64,000 nucleotides of DNA from Anaerolineae bacterium (GCA_008933735.1 WBUL01000002.1:273937-337936); one strand, 5' to 3'. Positions 1 through 9,512 are shown, counted from the stretch's first letter. A program made the numbers and translations. Notes: generated from the sequence alone by a model not told the origin.

Positions 1-463
1 TATAGGCTAATTTTAACCCATCTAAAGAGCCAAATGCTTCCAGAATCGTCAGGGCGTCGGCAAGCGCCTGACACGGGTGGTTATAATCGCTCAAACCGTT
101 AATGACTGGAACAGGGCTCCATTTTGCTAATTCAAGAATATGCTCGTGATCAAAAACCCGTGCCATGATCGCATGAGCGTAGCCGCCTAGCACCCGCGCC
201 ACGTCAGCAATCGCTTCACGCTGGCCCAGGCCAACCTCACTGGGCCCCAGGTAAAACGCATAACCACCAACATGCTGCATGGCAAGCTCAAAGCTCACCC
301 GAGTCCGCAGCGAAGGCTTCATAAACAACATTGCCAGTGACTTTCCCTTCAACAAGGGGGGATTACCGCTTTTTTTATATTCTGTCTTTAGCGCAATGGC
401 TTCCTGCAAAAGGTTGTGGAGTTCATCAGAAGATAAATCATAAAGATGGAGAAAATGCTTCAT
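1..463 (-). CDS. argF: Ornithine carbamoyltransferase, N-terminal part (cut by window edge)
   Basis: Transfers the carbamoyl group of carbamoyl phosphate to ornithine to give citrulline in arginine synthesis; cytoplasmic trimer. The start ATG (461-463) yields [15 protein letters not shown], typical of the family. The carbamoyl-phosphate loop reads [13 protein letters not shown], matching the S-T-R-T-R-type motif with Leu in place of Thr, and the HPCQ motif (NHPCQALAD) follows near residue 133. These two motifs together separate OTCase from aspartate transcarbamylase. A GAGGA ribosome site lies about 9 bases upstream of the ATG. About 154 codons are present; the ornithine-binding C-terminal half lies outside. 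It is downstream of a strong terminator belonging to the neighbouring gene, so it probably has its own promoter, which I could not place. Confidence 0.92.
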   Translation of the reverse strand, partial: MKHFLHLYDLSSDELHNLLQEAIALKTEYKKSGNPPLLKGKSLAMLFMKPSLRTRVSFELAMQHVGGYAFYLGPSEVGLGQREAIADVARVLGGYAHAIMARVFDHEHILELAKWSPVPVINGLSDYNHPCQALADALTILEAFGSLDGLKLAY

Positions 464-484
464 GCGGAAAAATCCTCTTTCAAG

Positions 485-525
485 CAAAAAACCCGAAGTT
501 ATCCCTCTAGTGTACAACTTCGGGT
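485..525 (-). terminator. Rho-independent terminator of the substrate-binding protein gene
   Basis: A perfect 10-bp stem (491-500 with 516-525, ACCCGAAGTT/AACTTCGGGT) with a 15-base loop is followed on the minus strand by six T. It lies about 30 bases after the stop of the upstream minus-strand gene and before argF, so it separates the two transcripts. Confidence 0.85.
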
Positions 526-555
526 AGGAAATTGGCTATGAGATCAGAGTCCTAA

Positions 556-2307
556 TTAACGGCGGCCACGCGCTCCAAGTTGCATTTCCTGGTCCACTGT
601 CCGCCAATCCCAATGGGCACCGCCGATAATGCCGTCCGTTGCAAATGGGCCTTCATACCAGGGCTGCACCAGATAGAACCCACCGGAGAGGGCAATTGGA
701 ATAAACGGCACTTCGCCATCGACTACCACCTGCCCATCCTGTTCCCGACCAAAAAGCTGTGCTTCGATCTCAAAATAACGCTGCGTGCGGGCTTCCGGGT
801 CAAGCTCGCGGGCAGCCGCTTCAATCAGGTCATCCAGTTCGGTACAGGGACGTTGGAAGTTATTATCCTTAAAGCAGGAAATCACATCGCCAACCCAATT
901 ATTCGCATCGGGATAGTCCGGCCCCCAGGCAACAGACCACATATTCGGGCGATTCTGGGAAGGCTGGTCATAGTCAATGAGTTCGAGCAGCACGGAGAAT
1001 TCAACTTCTTCGATGGTGAACAGATTGGGGTCGCAGCCCAGGTATTGTTCCGCCGCGTTAATCAGAAATTCAAATGTGTCGCTGCCGCTGGATACTGCGC
1101 TAATCGGAGGCAGACCTTTGCAGTCAGGATACTTACTCATGGAAAGCTGTTGTTTGGCGTAGTCGACATTAAAGCCAATACCGGGATCATTCAGCGAAGC
1201 CGGTGCGCCGAACATACCAGGCGGGGTGAAATGATAAATCGGCGTGCCCTGCCCCAGCGCTATCGACTGAATGTAGGCGTCACGGTCGAATACAGCCGAA
1301 AAAGCGCGGCGCAAATGCACATCATTAAACGGCTCTTTGGATTGGTCAAAGGCGATATAGGACACGGCAATATCTGTATTCGGCACAATCCGGTCTGCAA
1401 ACTTCGGGTCGTTACGGACGCTTTCCAGTTCTGCCGCCGGAACGCCGGTAATATCCACCTGGCTGTTCTGGAAAAGGCTGTAGGTAGTATTGCTGTCTCG
1501 CACATTGTTGATTTCGATACGTTCAATGTTGCCGGGGCCGCGTAGATCAGAAGGAATATGCGGATTCACCACTGCCACACGACGGACATCTGGCACGATT
1601 TCTTCGAGCATGTAAGGGCCGTTCGTCACAATTGTGCCGGGGTCAGTCCAATTGTCGCCATATTCCAGTACCGTTTCGGGATGTACCGGGCGGATCGTCC
1701 AGATTGAAGTCATCGAGAAAAAGAAGGTGGCCGGGTAACGAAGCTGGATAATCAGGGTTTCATCATCCGGTGCGGAGACTTTAACCGTATCTCCCCAAAC
1801 AACCTCATCGGTAATATCGGCGGGATCACTGCTGTTTAAAATATCACAACCCGCGATCACACCCGCAATAATCGAACTGTAACGGCTGCCCAGACGCGGA
1901 TCGCACGCCCGTTTGATTGACCACTCAATATCTGTTGCGGACACATAATCTATGATCTCGGCTTCCCCCGTCGCCGGGTCATACCGCACCCAGGGAACAT
2001 CGGTGCGAATCTTGAAGGTCCAGGTTTTGCCCCCGTCAGTGATTTCAAATGACGAGGCCAGTTCCGGCTGAATGTCAAAATTGTTCAGGGGGTTGTTGTT
2101 AGTCAGGCCCAGAAAAAGATTCTCAATCCAATTCACCGAAAGATTATCTTCTGCCTTTGCCGGATCCAGGGTAGAAACATTGGTTTCGCTCGTAAAATAC
2201 GAGGTGACTGGTTCCTTCTCCTGGGCTGACTGGCTGGCGAAAACCAGGCCGGTTGGGATTAGCGCTACTAATACGATAATAACTGTCCTAAAAACTCTAC
2301 TGACCAT
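556..2307 (-). CDS. Extracellular solute-binding protein family 5 (oligopeptide/nickel-type ABC transporter)
   Basis: 583-residue secreted binding protein of the SBP_bac_5 (OppA/DppA) family, which captures peptides or similar solutes for an ABC importer. Residues 1-24 form a signal peptide (basic start, long hydrophobic run, small residues FAS before the cut). The mature part opens with the family's hallmark order: a TLDPAKAEDN segment, a LASSFEITDGGKTWTFKIR segment, and later the VHLRRAFSAVFDRDAYI region typical of the family. Length is normal. A GAGGAGG ribosome site stands 5 bases before the ATG. No permease or ATPase gene is next to it, so it is an orphan; its ligand cannot be read from sequence. 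A strong terminator follows. Confidence 0.88.
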   Translation of the reverse strand: MVSRVFRTVIIVLVALIPTGLVFASQSAQEKEPVTSYFTSETNVSTLDPAKAEDNLSVNWIENLFLGLTNNNPLNNFDIQPELASSFEITDGGKTWTFKIRTDVPWVRYDPATGEAEIIDYVSATDIEWSIKRACDPRLGSRYSSIIAGVIAGCDILNSSDPADITDEVVWGDTVKVSAPDDETLIIQLRYPATFFFSMTSIWTIRPVHPETVLEYGDNWTDPGTIVTNGPYMLEEIVPDVRRVAVVNPHIPSDLRGPGNIERIEINNVRDSNTTYSLFQNSQVDITGVPAAELESVRNDPKFADRIVPNTDIAVSYIAFDQSKEPFNDVHLRRAFSAVFDRDAYIQSIALGQGTPIYHFTPPGMFGAPASLNDPGIGFNVDYAKQQLSMSKYPDCKGLPPISAVSSGSDTFEFLINAAEQYLGCDPNLFTIEEVEFSVLLELIDYDQPSQNRPNMWSVAWGPDYPDANNWVGDVISCFKDNNFQRPCTELDDLIEAAARELDPEARTQRYFEIEAQLFGREQDGQVVVDGEVPFIPIALSGGFYLVQPWYEGPFATDGIIGGAHWDWRTVDQEMQLGARGRR

Positions 2308-2420
2308 ATGGCCTCCTCAATCGACGCATATTGAATTTATAGCACAAACTGATTAAATACCTGTGAAGGTCGTTCAGTTGTTCATTTTCTTCGCGCAGGC
2401 TTCACGAAGCAATCCTCAGG

Positions 2421-5213
2421 TTAACTCATTTCATCCCAGTTTTTGCCGACCCGTGCATCGGCCACGACGGGAACATCCAGTACATTTCCTGCCTTGACCA
2501 GTTCCTCCACAGCCACGCGGCGAATGATTTCAACCTCATCTTCGGGGACTTCGAGCACCAGTTCATCATGCACTTGCAGCAGAATCCGGGCCCGATGCCC
2601 CTCCGCTTTTAAGTGATTATTCAACGCAATCATCGCCTTTTTCATGATGTCCGCGCTTGTTCCCTGAATCGGCATATTGATGGCTTCGCGGCGGTTACGG
2701 TCGGAAATGTGTTTTTCACCACTACCTCTTGTCTGCACATCAAAGTAGCGCCGCCGTCCGAAAAGTGTCTGTACGTAGCCTTTTTCTTTGACAAACGCTT
2801 CGGTTTGCTGAAAATAATCCCTGATGCCGGGGAAATTGTCGAAGTAGGCTTCGATGAATTTCTGCGCCTCAGAAAAGGTCAATTCGCTGTCCCGTGCCAG
2901 CCGAAACGCACCCATCCCATACATAAGACCAAAATTGACTGACTTGGCAAAACGGCGCTGGTTATAAGTTACGTCTTCTGGCGGGATGTTATACACTTTG
3001 GCAGCGGTCATACGGTGAATATCCTGCCCCTCTAAAAAGGCTTGCGTGAGGGTTTGGTCACCGCTGTAATGGGCCAGAATACGCAGTTCTATCTGCGAGT
3101 AATCGACAGACAGGAGCACATGGCCTTCATCCGCGATAAATGCTTTTCGCACGCGCCGTCCTTCATCCGTCCGGATCGGGATATTTTGCAGATTCGGATT
3201 GTTGGAAGATACCCGCCCGGTAACCGTCCCCGTCTGGTTAAAGGAGGTGTGCACCCGTTTGGTTTCAGGGTTGACCAGTTCAGGCAGCGCATCCACATAG
3301 GTATTGAGCAGTTTGGCTAAACTGCGATACGCCAGAATTTCGCGCAGGATCGGATGATCTACCCGGTCTGCGAGGTCATCCAAAGTGGCCGCGTCCAGGC
3401 TGAATCCGGTCGTGGTTTTCCGCAGCCCGTCAGTTGGAAGTTTAAGCTTGTCAAACAAAATTGTATTCAACTGCTGAAGGCTGTTGACATTGAACTTCTC
3501 CTCAGCGAGTTCATGAATGATGCTTTCATACCCTTTGAGCCGCTCAGCAAGCTCCTTTGAAAGCTCGTTGAGATAGGGAACATTTACGCGAATTCCTGCC
3601 ATTTCCATATCTGCCAGCACTGGAATCAGGGGAATTTCAAAGGTCTCATAAAGCGCCTGCATCTGAGGTTCGATTTTTTGATTCAGCGGCTCCAGCAGTT
3701 GAAAGGTCGCTACGGCATCGGCGGCGGCATACCCGGCAGCGTTATCAATCGGTACCCGCGCCATGGAAATCTGGTTTTTGCCCGAACCAATTAATTCATC
3801 AATTGGCTGCATCCGGATGTGCAGCAGAACCGCCGCCAGTTCCTTCAAGCCAATATTCTGCGATGGGTCAATCACCCAGGCTTTGACCATCGTATCTTCT
3901 GTAATGGGCGCGACATCAATTCCATAACGACGCAGGATAATCAGGTCATACAGGCCATTATGGGCGATTTTGGGAATCGCGGGATTCGTCAGCGCCGGAC
4001 GTAAAGCCTCTACTACTGTTTGCAAGGAAAGCTGCTGCGGATCTTCATTGTCCCCGAACAAAGAGGGCTGCTCATTCGGGCTGCGATGCCCAACGGGGAT
4101 GTAATAGCCGTGTGTGCCATCCACGGCCAGCGAAATCCCCACCAGCGCGGACTGCATCTTATCAAGAGAAGTGGTTTCGGTATCAAAGGCGATTTTTTCC
4201 GCACGGTTGAGTTTTTCGGCCAGCGCCTCAAGCTGACTCTGTATCAGGACGACCGTATATTCTGGAACAAAAAACGGCTGCCCCGCGATTTTCCGGCGAA
4301 AGGCTTCTAATTCGGCAAGCTGATTGTCATTGAGCAACCCCGTGAAGTTGGCGTGGGTTCTATCCCCAAAACCAAACTCATTAAACAACACAATAACCTG
4401 TTTGGGATCAAAATCGCGGGCATGGCAGGCGGACAAATCGAGCTGGATGGGTACATCCCGTTTGATGGTGGCTAAATCGCGGCTAAGGAAAGCCAGTTGG
4501 CGTCCGGCTTCCAGTTTGGCGCGGTCCTTCAGCCCAAGTTTATCTAAATTTTCGTAAACACCTTCCAGGGTTCCAAACTGGAGCAGCAGACGGGTCGCTG
4601 TTTTGTCTCCAATACCAAGAACGCCGGGAATATTATCGGATGAATCGCCCTTTAGTCCTTTGTATTCGATCAACTGTGATGCCCTGAGGCCTTCGTATCC
4701 TTCGCCAAAATTCCCCAGCGTCCATATCTTGTCTTCTTCACCTTTTTTGCCAGGAATCTGTACGATGGTATGCTCGTTCAGGAGCTGCAACAAATCCCTG
4801 TCACCCGTAATAATTCGGACTTGGCAGCCCTGTTCCTCGGCCTGTTTTGCAATGGTGCCAATCACATCATCAGCTTCATAACCATCCAGCGCCAGCACCG
4901 GAATGTTAAACGCCCTGACCATGGCCTCAATGTCATCGAACTGCACCGCCAGGTCATCGGGCATGTCATCGCGGTTTTGTTTGTAATCCTCAAAAACGGC
5001 CTCCCGCCCACTCAAGCCTTTATCAAAGCTGACGGCAATGTACTCCGGTTTTTCCTTAAGAATCGAAATCAGCGCCTGGGTAAACCCGTAAACTGCACCC
5101 GTAGGTTTGCCTCGCGGCGAGGTCATGGGTTTGCCAATGTTTTTGAGCGCAAAATAGCGCCGGTAGGCCAGCGCATGACCGTCGATGAGAACGAGTTCGG
5201 GACGTTCTGCCAT
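2421..5213 (-). CDS. polA: DNA polymerase I
   Basis: 930-residue repair and Okazaki-fragment polymerase with all three classical parts. The N-terminal 5' nuclease (residues about 1-300) starts LVLIDGHALAYRRYFAL and carries YEADDVIGTIA and the TGDRDLLQL acidic motif. The 3'-5' exonuclease (about 320-520) keeps its metal-binding acids: AFDTETTSLD, the NGLYDL motif and AAADAVATF, so proofreading is predicted to be active, unlike many thermophilic Pol I enzymes. The polymerase has motif A (SVDYSQIELRIL), motif B (RRFAKSVNFGLMYGMG) and motif C (QVHDELVLEVP). An AGGA ribosome site precedes the ATG. It appears to be a single-gene transcript: the neighbouring genes are on the same strand but separated by about 70-115 bases. 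Confidence 0.97.
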   Translation of the reverse strand: MAERPELVLIDGHALAYRRYFALKNIGKPMTSPRGKPTGAVYGFTQALISILKEKPEYIAVSFDKGLSGREAVFEDYKQNRDDMPDDLAVQFDDIEAMVRAFNIPVLALDGYEADDVIGTIAKQAEEQGCQVRIITGDRDLLQLLNEHTIVQIPGKKGEEDKIWTLGNFGEGYEGLRASQLIEYKGLKGDSSDNIPGVLGIGDKTATRLLLQFGTLEGVYENLDKLGLKDRAKLEAGRQLAFLSRDLATIKRDVPIQLDLSACHARDFDPKQVIVLFNEFGFGDRTHANFTGLLNDNQLAELEAFRRKIAGQPFFVPEYTVVLIQSQLEALAEKLNRAEKIAFDTETTSLDKMQSALVGISLAVDGTHGYYIPVGHRSPNEQPSLFGDNEDPQQLSLQTVVEALRPALTNPAIPKIAHNGLYDLIILRRYGIDVAPITEDTMVKAWVIDPSQNIGLKELAAVLLHIRMQPIDELIGSGKNQISMARVPIDNAAGYAAADAVATFQLLEPLNQKIEPQMQALYETFEIPLIPVLADMEMAGIRVNVPYLNELSKELAERLKGYESIIHELAEEKFNVNSLQQLNTILFDKLKLPTDGLRKTTTGFSLDAATLDDLADRVDHPILREILAYRSLAKLLNTYVDALPELVNPETKRVHTSFNQTGTVTGRVSSNNPNLQNIPIRTDEGRRVRKAFIADEGHVLLSVDYSQIELRILAHYSGDQTLTQAFLEGQDIHRMTAAKVYNIPPEDVTYNQRRFAKSVNFGLMYGMGAFRLARDSELTFSEAQKFIEAYFDNFPGIRDYFQQTEAFVKEKGYVQTLFGRRRYFDVQTRGSGEKHISDRNRREAINMPIQGTSADIMKKAMIALNNHLKAEGHRARILLQVHDELVLEVPEDEVEIIRRVAVEELVKAGNVLDVPVVADARVGKNWDEMS

Positions 5214-5285
5214 AATCGCATCCTATGAACAAATGTGCGATTTTATTTTATCACATGGAGATAGGGATCGCATTAAGCGGTCAGG

Positions 5286-7109
5286 CTAATGCTCATTGGG
5301 TACCTTCTCCCGGCGGTAAAACCGGATAAACCGCTGAATATCGCTGTCAGTCAAATCCTGCGGTGGGGTAGTAATGAGATAACCATCACTCCATAAACGG
5401 CCCGTATGGTGCGAGAACTCAGCGTGGCGCAAACTTTCCTCACTGCGCTGCATTAACAAATCGATTAAGGCACTTGGCAGGAACCCGGTTGGAACATCCA
5501 CATAAAATGCCAGCCAATCCTCCTGAACATCCAGGTTTTGAAAATCCCAATCCTGTTCCTCGCACAACTGTCGAAGCCCGGCGTCAATGGCTTGTGCCCC
5601 CTGCGTGGAAATAGTACCGTCATCCAACAGCCAGACACAGGCATAGCCCACATAAGTTCCTGCTGGGCGAACAACCTTCACAGGCGGCGATTCCTCAACG
5701 TCGGGCACAAGAAGCGATCCGGGGGGCAGGGTCGGTGGTGGTGGCGGCGGTGCTGCCCGCAGGGATTCCGCAAGACGGAGGGCCTGCTGGCGAATCGTTT
5801 TGACCGGCGTATCGGTTGAAAAGATGAGAGTCAAAATCTGTTCATCAATCGTTTTGATGCTGAAAAGGACGACCTGACTGTTCAGCAGACGGCGGTAAAT
5901 AATCCGTGTTCGGGCATCACCTTTGCGCTTCCAGGCATCATTCACGACCAGCACCAGATGATCCCATGTTTCCATATCAAAACTGCCACCGCGCCCTAAC
6001 ACTTCATTCCGGCGAGTCAGCAGCGTTCCCTGTGCCGAACTTTCCAGGCAAAATTGGGTCAGTTGCAGCGCGTAATGGGATAGGACTGCTTCCGGAAGTG
6101 AGTCCGGTTTAGTCGCTGCTTCAATCCCCGTCTCAAAGACTTTTAGCTGCTCGGTAAATTCCTCAACGGTCGTTCGGACAAACTGCGAATCGTCAAAATC
6201 CGGCACATCACGCCCATGTGTATCAATCCAATACTGGTCAGGCAGATGTTCTGGTTTGGGAATACGGGATGGCTCCTCTTTTTCAGCGGGTGTGGGCAGA
6301 TCTTCCACAATCATCTTGCCAGTGGCATTCAGATCAACCAGAGGAGGCTCAAACTGCGGAAAAGACCGATACCGAATCCCCTGAATGATGGTATCCAGCG
6401 ACTCCTCATCAGCGGTATCTTTCAAAATGTCAGCAATAGGAGATGTTGAGGGAGCCTCCTGTCCACTTTCAGGAAGAGTTGGCGGCTTGGGCTTCTGCGT
6501 CTCATCAACATCCTCGGTGATGATATGAATCTTCCGGCTAACTTCCTCATCCAGCGCTGCTTCAATCACCTCCCCAATCGTATCATCCTGCAACTCAATT
6601 GAGGGTTCTTCCAGCATATAAGCGGCGATCTGCTGGCTGGCTTCCAGGAGTGGTTCGATCATCTCATCAAGCGCCGGTTCAGAAACATCTTCCAGGGACT
6701 CTTCCGGCACATGCACCCGTGTTTCTGCTGTGGAAAAAGAAAAACCCTGAGCAGCTACACCTCGCACCAGCGAGGCGAGAATGGTTGCAGGATAGGGTTT
6801 GCGTAAAAATGCCTGGGTTTTCAGCGCAGTGCGATAATCGGCATGGTCGGTGCGGCGGCTGGTCAGAATAACGGGTAAATCCGGCTGTACGGCTCGCAGC
6901 GCATCAATAACCTCGCCCGCTGTATTATGTTCCAGCGCTGTATCCACCACTGCCACATTATATGGCGTACTTCGCAGCGCGTTCTCTACCGCAATCACCG
7001 CCGGACGCAGCCGCGTCACAGTGCGAATTTCAAAATCGCCCAGATTTTCCAGCGCTCGCTTTAGCGGCAGGGTAAATGCAATATCAGGGTCAATCATCAG
7101 GATACGCAT
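5286..7109 (-). CDS. Response-regulator receiver fused to a roadblock-like domain and a catalytically dead Y1 (IS200-type) transposase-like domain
   Basis: 607 residues. Seen directly: a receiver domain at 1-120 with its acidic pocket (D7, D9), phospho-acceptor D56 (AVVDTAL), T83 and K104 (FLRKPYP) intact; a long acidic Pro/Glu-rich linker; a segment at about 344-453 that resembles roadblock/LC7 or profilin-like domains (LLTRRNEVLGRGGSFD then alternating strands and a final helix); a Pro-rich hinge; and a C-terminal domain at about 485-598. I infer that the last domain has the Y1 transposase fold: helix, strand ending DVQEDWLAFYVDVP where the family has the HUH His pair, then SALIDLLMQRSEESL, then LWSDGYLITTP and IQRFIRFYR. 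The two HUH histidines are W532 and A534, and the tyrosine position is F594, so DNA nicking is not expected. No terminal inverted repeats or second transposon gene are nearby. It may be a phosphorylation-controlled DNA- or RNA-binding protein. Confidence 0.7.
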   Translation of the reverse strand: MRILMIDPDIAFTLPLKRALENLGDFEIRTVTRLRPAVIAVENALRSTPYNVAVVDTALEHNTAGEVIDALRAVQPDLPVILTSRRTDHADYRTALKTQAFLRKPYPATILASLVRGVAAQGFSFSTAETRVHVPEESLEDVSEPALDEMIEPLLEASQQIAAYMLEEPSIELQDDTIGEVIEAALDEEVSRKIHIITEDVDETQKPKPPTLPESGQEAPSTSPIADILKDTADEESLDTIIQGIRYRSFPQFEPPLVDLNATGKMIVEDLPTPAEKEEPSRIPKPEHLPDQYWIDTHGRDVPDFDDSQFVRTTVEEFTEQLKVFETGIEAATKPDSLPEAVLSHYALQLTQFCLESSAQGTLLTRRNEVLGRGGSFDMETWDHLVLVVNDAWKRKGDARTRIIYRRLLNSQVVLFSIKTIDEQILTLIFSTDTPVKTIRQQALRLAESLRAAPPPPPPTLPPGSLLVPDVEESPPVKVVRPAGTYVGYACVWLLDDGTISTQGAQAIDAGLRQLCEEQDWDFQNLDVQEDWLAFYVDVPTGFLPSALIDLLMQRSEESLRHAEFSHHTGRLWSDGYLITTPPQDLTDSDIQRFIRFYRREKVPNEH

Positions 7110-7135
7110 AGAACTTGTCCTTATGAATGGTATGA

Positions 7136-7164
7136 ATTATGAAATTTTCATCTGAACTGTGCAA
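7136..7164 (-). promoter_or_regulatory. Predicted sigma-70-type promoter of the receiver/transposase-fold gene
   Basis: On the minus strand TTGCAC (7159-7164) and CATAAT (7136-7141) are separated by exactly 17 bases. The start codon at 7109 lies about 27 bases downstream, with an AAGGAC ribosome site between them. Confidence 0.6.
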
Positions 7165-7240
7165 ATTTTTACAACTTTCATATTTCGCTTTAAGACAGTC
7201 ACGTTAGAATCAAGTATCACATTTGATAAAAGGTAAGCCT

Positions 7241-8374
7241 GTGAAACGAGCAAGGCTGATAGTTCTACTAATAATCTTATGGACTTCTCCTGTAAACAGT
7301 CAGGGAAACAGCACCTGGTACGCCTGGGCCTATGCGGAAGCAACCGACACCCTGCTGTTATTTAATCAGGAGGGAGATCTTCTGGAAATAGACGCTCCAA
7401 CTGCCCCGGAGATTGAACCTGCCGCAGGTAAGTTTTTCGCCATTTCGCGGGATGGAGCGGATATGGCGGTTGTTAGTTATGCATTGGATGGCAGCCCCCT
7501 GGTGATTTTTTACGACCTGAACTCCGGAGCCCAAAACGCATGGCTGGGGAAGCCAGAAGAAAGTTACCTGCCCAATTTAGATGGAAGCCTGTCCATTCCA
7601 AGTGTCACCTTTAGCCAGGACGGATCACTGTTTGCCCTGGGGCTGAGCGATTTTGAGACCTGGCGGGTAGTAATTTTCCTGACAGAAACAGGGCAGGCCG
7701 CCGTGGAAATTAACCAGGACTACGAATATGTGCAGCCAATCATGGAAGCAGCAGGCAGTTTTGTAATCCCTGTGGTGCGATTGTTTGATGAGCAGGGTGT
7801 GCACGTCCAGTTGGTCTCCAGTACTATCGAAGGCATGACCGAATACCCTGCTTTCTTATGGAAGTGGGATGGGAATGTCGTCGAAAGCCCCTACACCGAA
7901 GCCTTTATGGATGTTTCCCCGCTGACCAACGAAATCGTTTACCCGATGCTGGATGATGAGACTCCGGCGCCTGACCCCATCGGACCGCGTGCTGCGTTTA
8001 ACGCAATTGATATGAGCAGCAGTGATTTCATCATGACTTTGGATGAGGATTTGCTCATTACCCGCACACGATGGGCTGAAGGTACACAGGCGGTCCTTTA
8101 TGAAACCCAAGACCCGGAAACCTTTGAAACCATCTGGAATGTAGTTCCGGCAGACGCCCCGGACGAGGCAGCGGAACTGCTCTCTCAGTATATTGATGTG
8201 CGCGGGACTCCGGATGGTTTTCTGAGCATCGAAGGTGACACAGGGATCATCAGCTTTCACTCGGTTGACGATCCCTATGACCCGCAGCCTATTACGACTA
8301 TCATCACAGGTGATGGGCTGGCGGAAATACTGTGGGTTTCGCCAGAAGGCTACCCCTATAACGGCCCAGGCTAA
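7241..8374 (+). CDS. Secreted protein of unknown function, propeller-like
   Basis: I do not recognise a named family. I chose the GTG at 7241 because AAAAGG stands 7 bases upstream; a longer frame from a TTG at 7223 would place that ribosome site inside the gene. The 377-residue product begins MKRARLIVLLIILW and has a cleavable signal peptide ending VNSQG. The mature part has repeating units with strand-turn-strand character (for example DTLLLFNQEGDLLEID, GSLFALGLSDFETWRVVIF), suggesting a beta-propeller of the WD40/TolB style, rich in Asp and Glu, with no catalytic motif visible. Its stop overlaps the stop of the convergent zinc-ribbon gene by four bases. Likely located outside the membrane. 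Confidence 0.6.
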   Translation: MKRARLIVLLIILWTSPVNSQGNSTWYAWAYAEATDTLLLFNQEGDLLEIDAPTAPEIEPAAGKFFAISRDGADMAVVSYALDGSPLVIFYDLNSGAQNAWLGKPEESYLPNLDGSLSIPSVTFSQDGSLFALGLSDFETWRVVIFLTETGQAAVEINQDYEYVQPIMEAAGSFVIPVVRLFDEQGVHVQLVSSTIEGMTEYPAFLWKWDGNVVESPYTEAFMDVSPLTNEIVYPMLDDETPAPDPIGPRAAFNAIDMSSSDFIMTLDEDLLITRTRWAEGTQAVLYETQDPETFETIWNVVPADAPDEAAELLSQYIDVRGTPDGFLSIEGDTGIISFHSVDDPYDPQPITTIITGDGLAEILWVSPEGYPYNGPG

Positions 8375-9411
8375 CCATATTCCGGCAGGGGGGGAACACG
8401 AACATCATAGGCGTGGCTGTGCAGGTACCCTACAATGGTCAGCGCAAGCCCGCTCAGCACCCCCAGCGCGGATAGAACAAACAAAATCGAAAACGCCAAC
8501 ACGCCGCTTTCTGCCCGTTCAATGGTTTCCGCGTCAAGATCGTTGGTGCTGGCGGGTTGATCTGAAGTGAATAATTTCACTGTAGGATAAGCGGCTTCCA
8601 ATTCGGGGCGGTAGCGGTCAATCACATAGACCGCCCCGATAATCAGGCCAATAAACCAGACCAGCGAAATGAAAAAAATTACCACGCCCAGAAATCCCCA
8701 GCGGCGGCCTACCCGTGCACGCTGTCGCCGAACATGTGAGGCTCCGGCACCATCTTCATACAGTGTCCCATCACGCTCCATCAGGATATACACGACATCC
8801 TGGCTGAAACCAGAGGTCAGCATGATCAGAAAGTACCATGCCACACCCACACCGCTCATCAACGCCACCAGCCACCACGCGAATCCTAGTGGTTTACCGT
8901 AGGTCAGGATAATTTGATAGGGAGACTGGCTGCGAAGACGGTAACCAGCCCGTTGATAGGCGTTGGCACGCTGCATCAAGTAATGGTTAGATGGATACGA
9001 ATAACCTTCTACTGAACGGGTATATTCAGGAATCGGCGGGGGGGGGGTATATGGCGCAGGGGGAATTTGCCACTGCGGGACCGCTGGCGGTAATGAAAAT
9101 GACTTCTGAGTGTCCTCAAAAGCTGTAGCTCCTATTAACCCTGGTGCGACCGCACCCGTCAGGGCATCCTCAAATTTCGGGGCGGGTTTATGCGAATCGG
9201 TTGCCGCCACCACATGTGGTTTTAGTTCATCCCACAGTGTTTCCTTTTCCGATTCTTCAACGGAATAGGTGTCCTCTATGAGCGTCGGCGCTTCTTCCGG
9301 CGCAGCGTCCGGAGGCAGTGCTGATAAGTGATAATCACATCGTGGGCAGGTTTCGATACTGCCCACCACGCCAGCACCACAGTTAGGACAAATTCGAATT
9401 TCAGCAGCCAT
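8371..9411 (-). CDS. Zinc-ribbon membrane protein
   Basis: 346 residues, unknown function. The N-terminus has a zinc ribbon with two CxxC knuckles (CPNCGAG and CPRCDYH, residues 8-27). A long acidic and Pro-rich linker follows, then a cytoplasmic amphipathic stretch and three hydrophobic segments: around residues 175-200 (FAWWLVALMSGVGVAWYFL), 235-265 and 305-335. The architecture, a cytosolic zinc ribbon tethered to a few transmembrane helices, is common in Chloroflexota and Actinobacteria and is usually uncharacterised. The coding strand has a run of nine C (9038-9046) in the Pro linker, a possible slippage site. No ribosome site precedes the ATG; a -10-like TACAAT ends six bases before it, so the mRNA may be leaderless. 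The stop codon overlaps that of the convergent gene. Confidence 0.65.
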   Translation of the reverse strand: MAAEIRICPNCGAGVVGSIETCPRCDYHLSALPPDAAPEEAPTLIEDTYSVEESEKETLWDELKPHVVAATDSHKPAPKFEDALTGAVAPGLIGATAFEDTQKSFSLPPAVPQWQIPPAPYTPPPPIPEYTRSVEGYSYPSNHYLMQRANAYQRAGYRLRSQSPYQIILTYGKPLGFAWWLVALMSGVGVAWYFLIMLTSGFSQDVVYILMERDGTLYEDGAGASHVRRQRARVGRRWGFLGVVIFFISLVWFIGLIIGAVYVIDRYRPELEAAYPTVKLFTSDQPASTNDLDAETIERAESGVLAFSILFVLSALGVLSGLALTIVGYLHSHAYDVRVPPLPEYG

Positions 9412-9417
9412 GTTTAG

Positions 9418-9423
9418 ATTGTA
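9418..9423 (-). promoter_or_regulatory. -10 box, possible leaderless promoter of the zinc-ribbon gene
   Basis: TACAAT on the minus strand ends six bases before the ATG at 9411, and no Shine-Dalgarno sequence is present. No good -35 box was found at 16-18 bases. Confidence 0.45.
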
Positions 9424-9512
9424 TGTAGAATAGAAAAATTTAGAAACTATGAAACCCGCGTGAAAAATTCAAAAGTAGTAAAAAAAAACTCATCAGAGTG
9501 GCAAAGATTTTC

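Noticed and set aside
580..1545. 321-codon open frame on the plus strand
   Set aside because: It lies wholly antisense to the solute-binding protein gene, shows no known motif and has no ribosome site.
5733..5752. GGTGG/GGCGG microsatellite-like stretch
   Set aside because: It simply encodes the Pro-rich hinge of the receiver/transposase-fold protein on the other strand.
5286..7109. An active IS200/IS605 insertion sequence
   Set aside because: The catalytic residues are replaced, a receiver domain is fused, and no terminal hairpins, TnpB gene or target site were seen.
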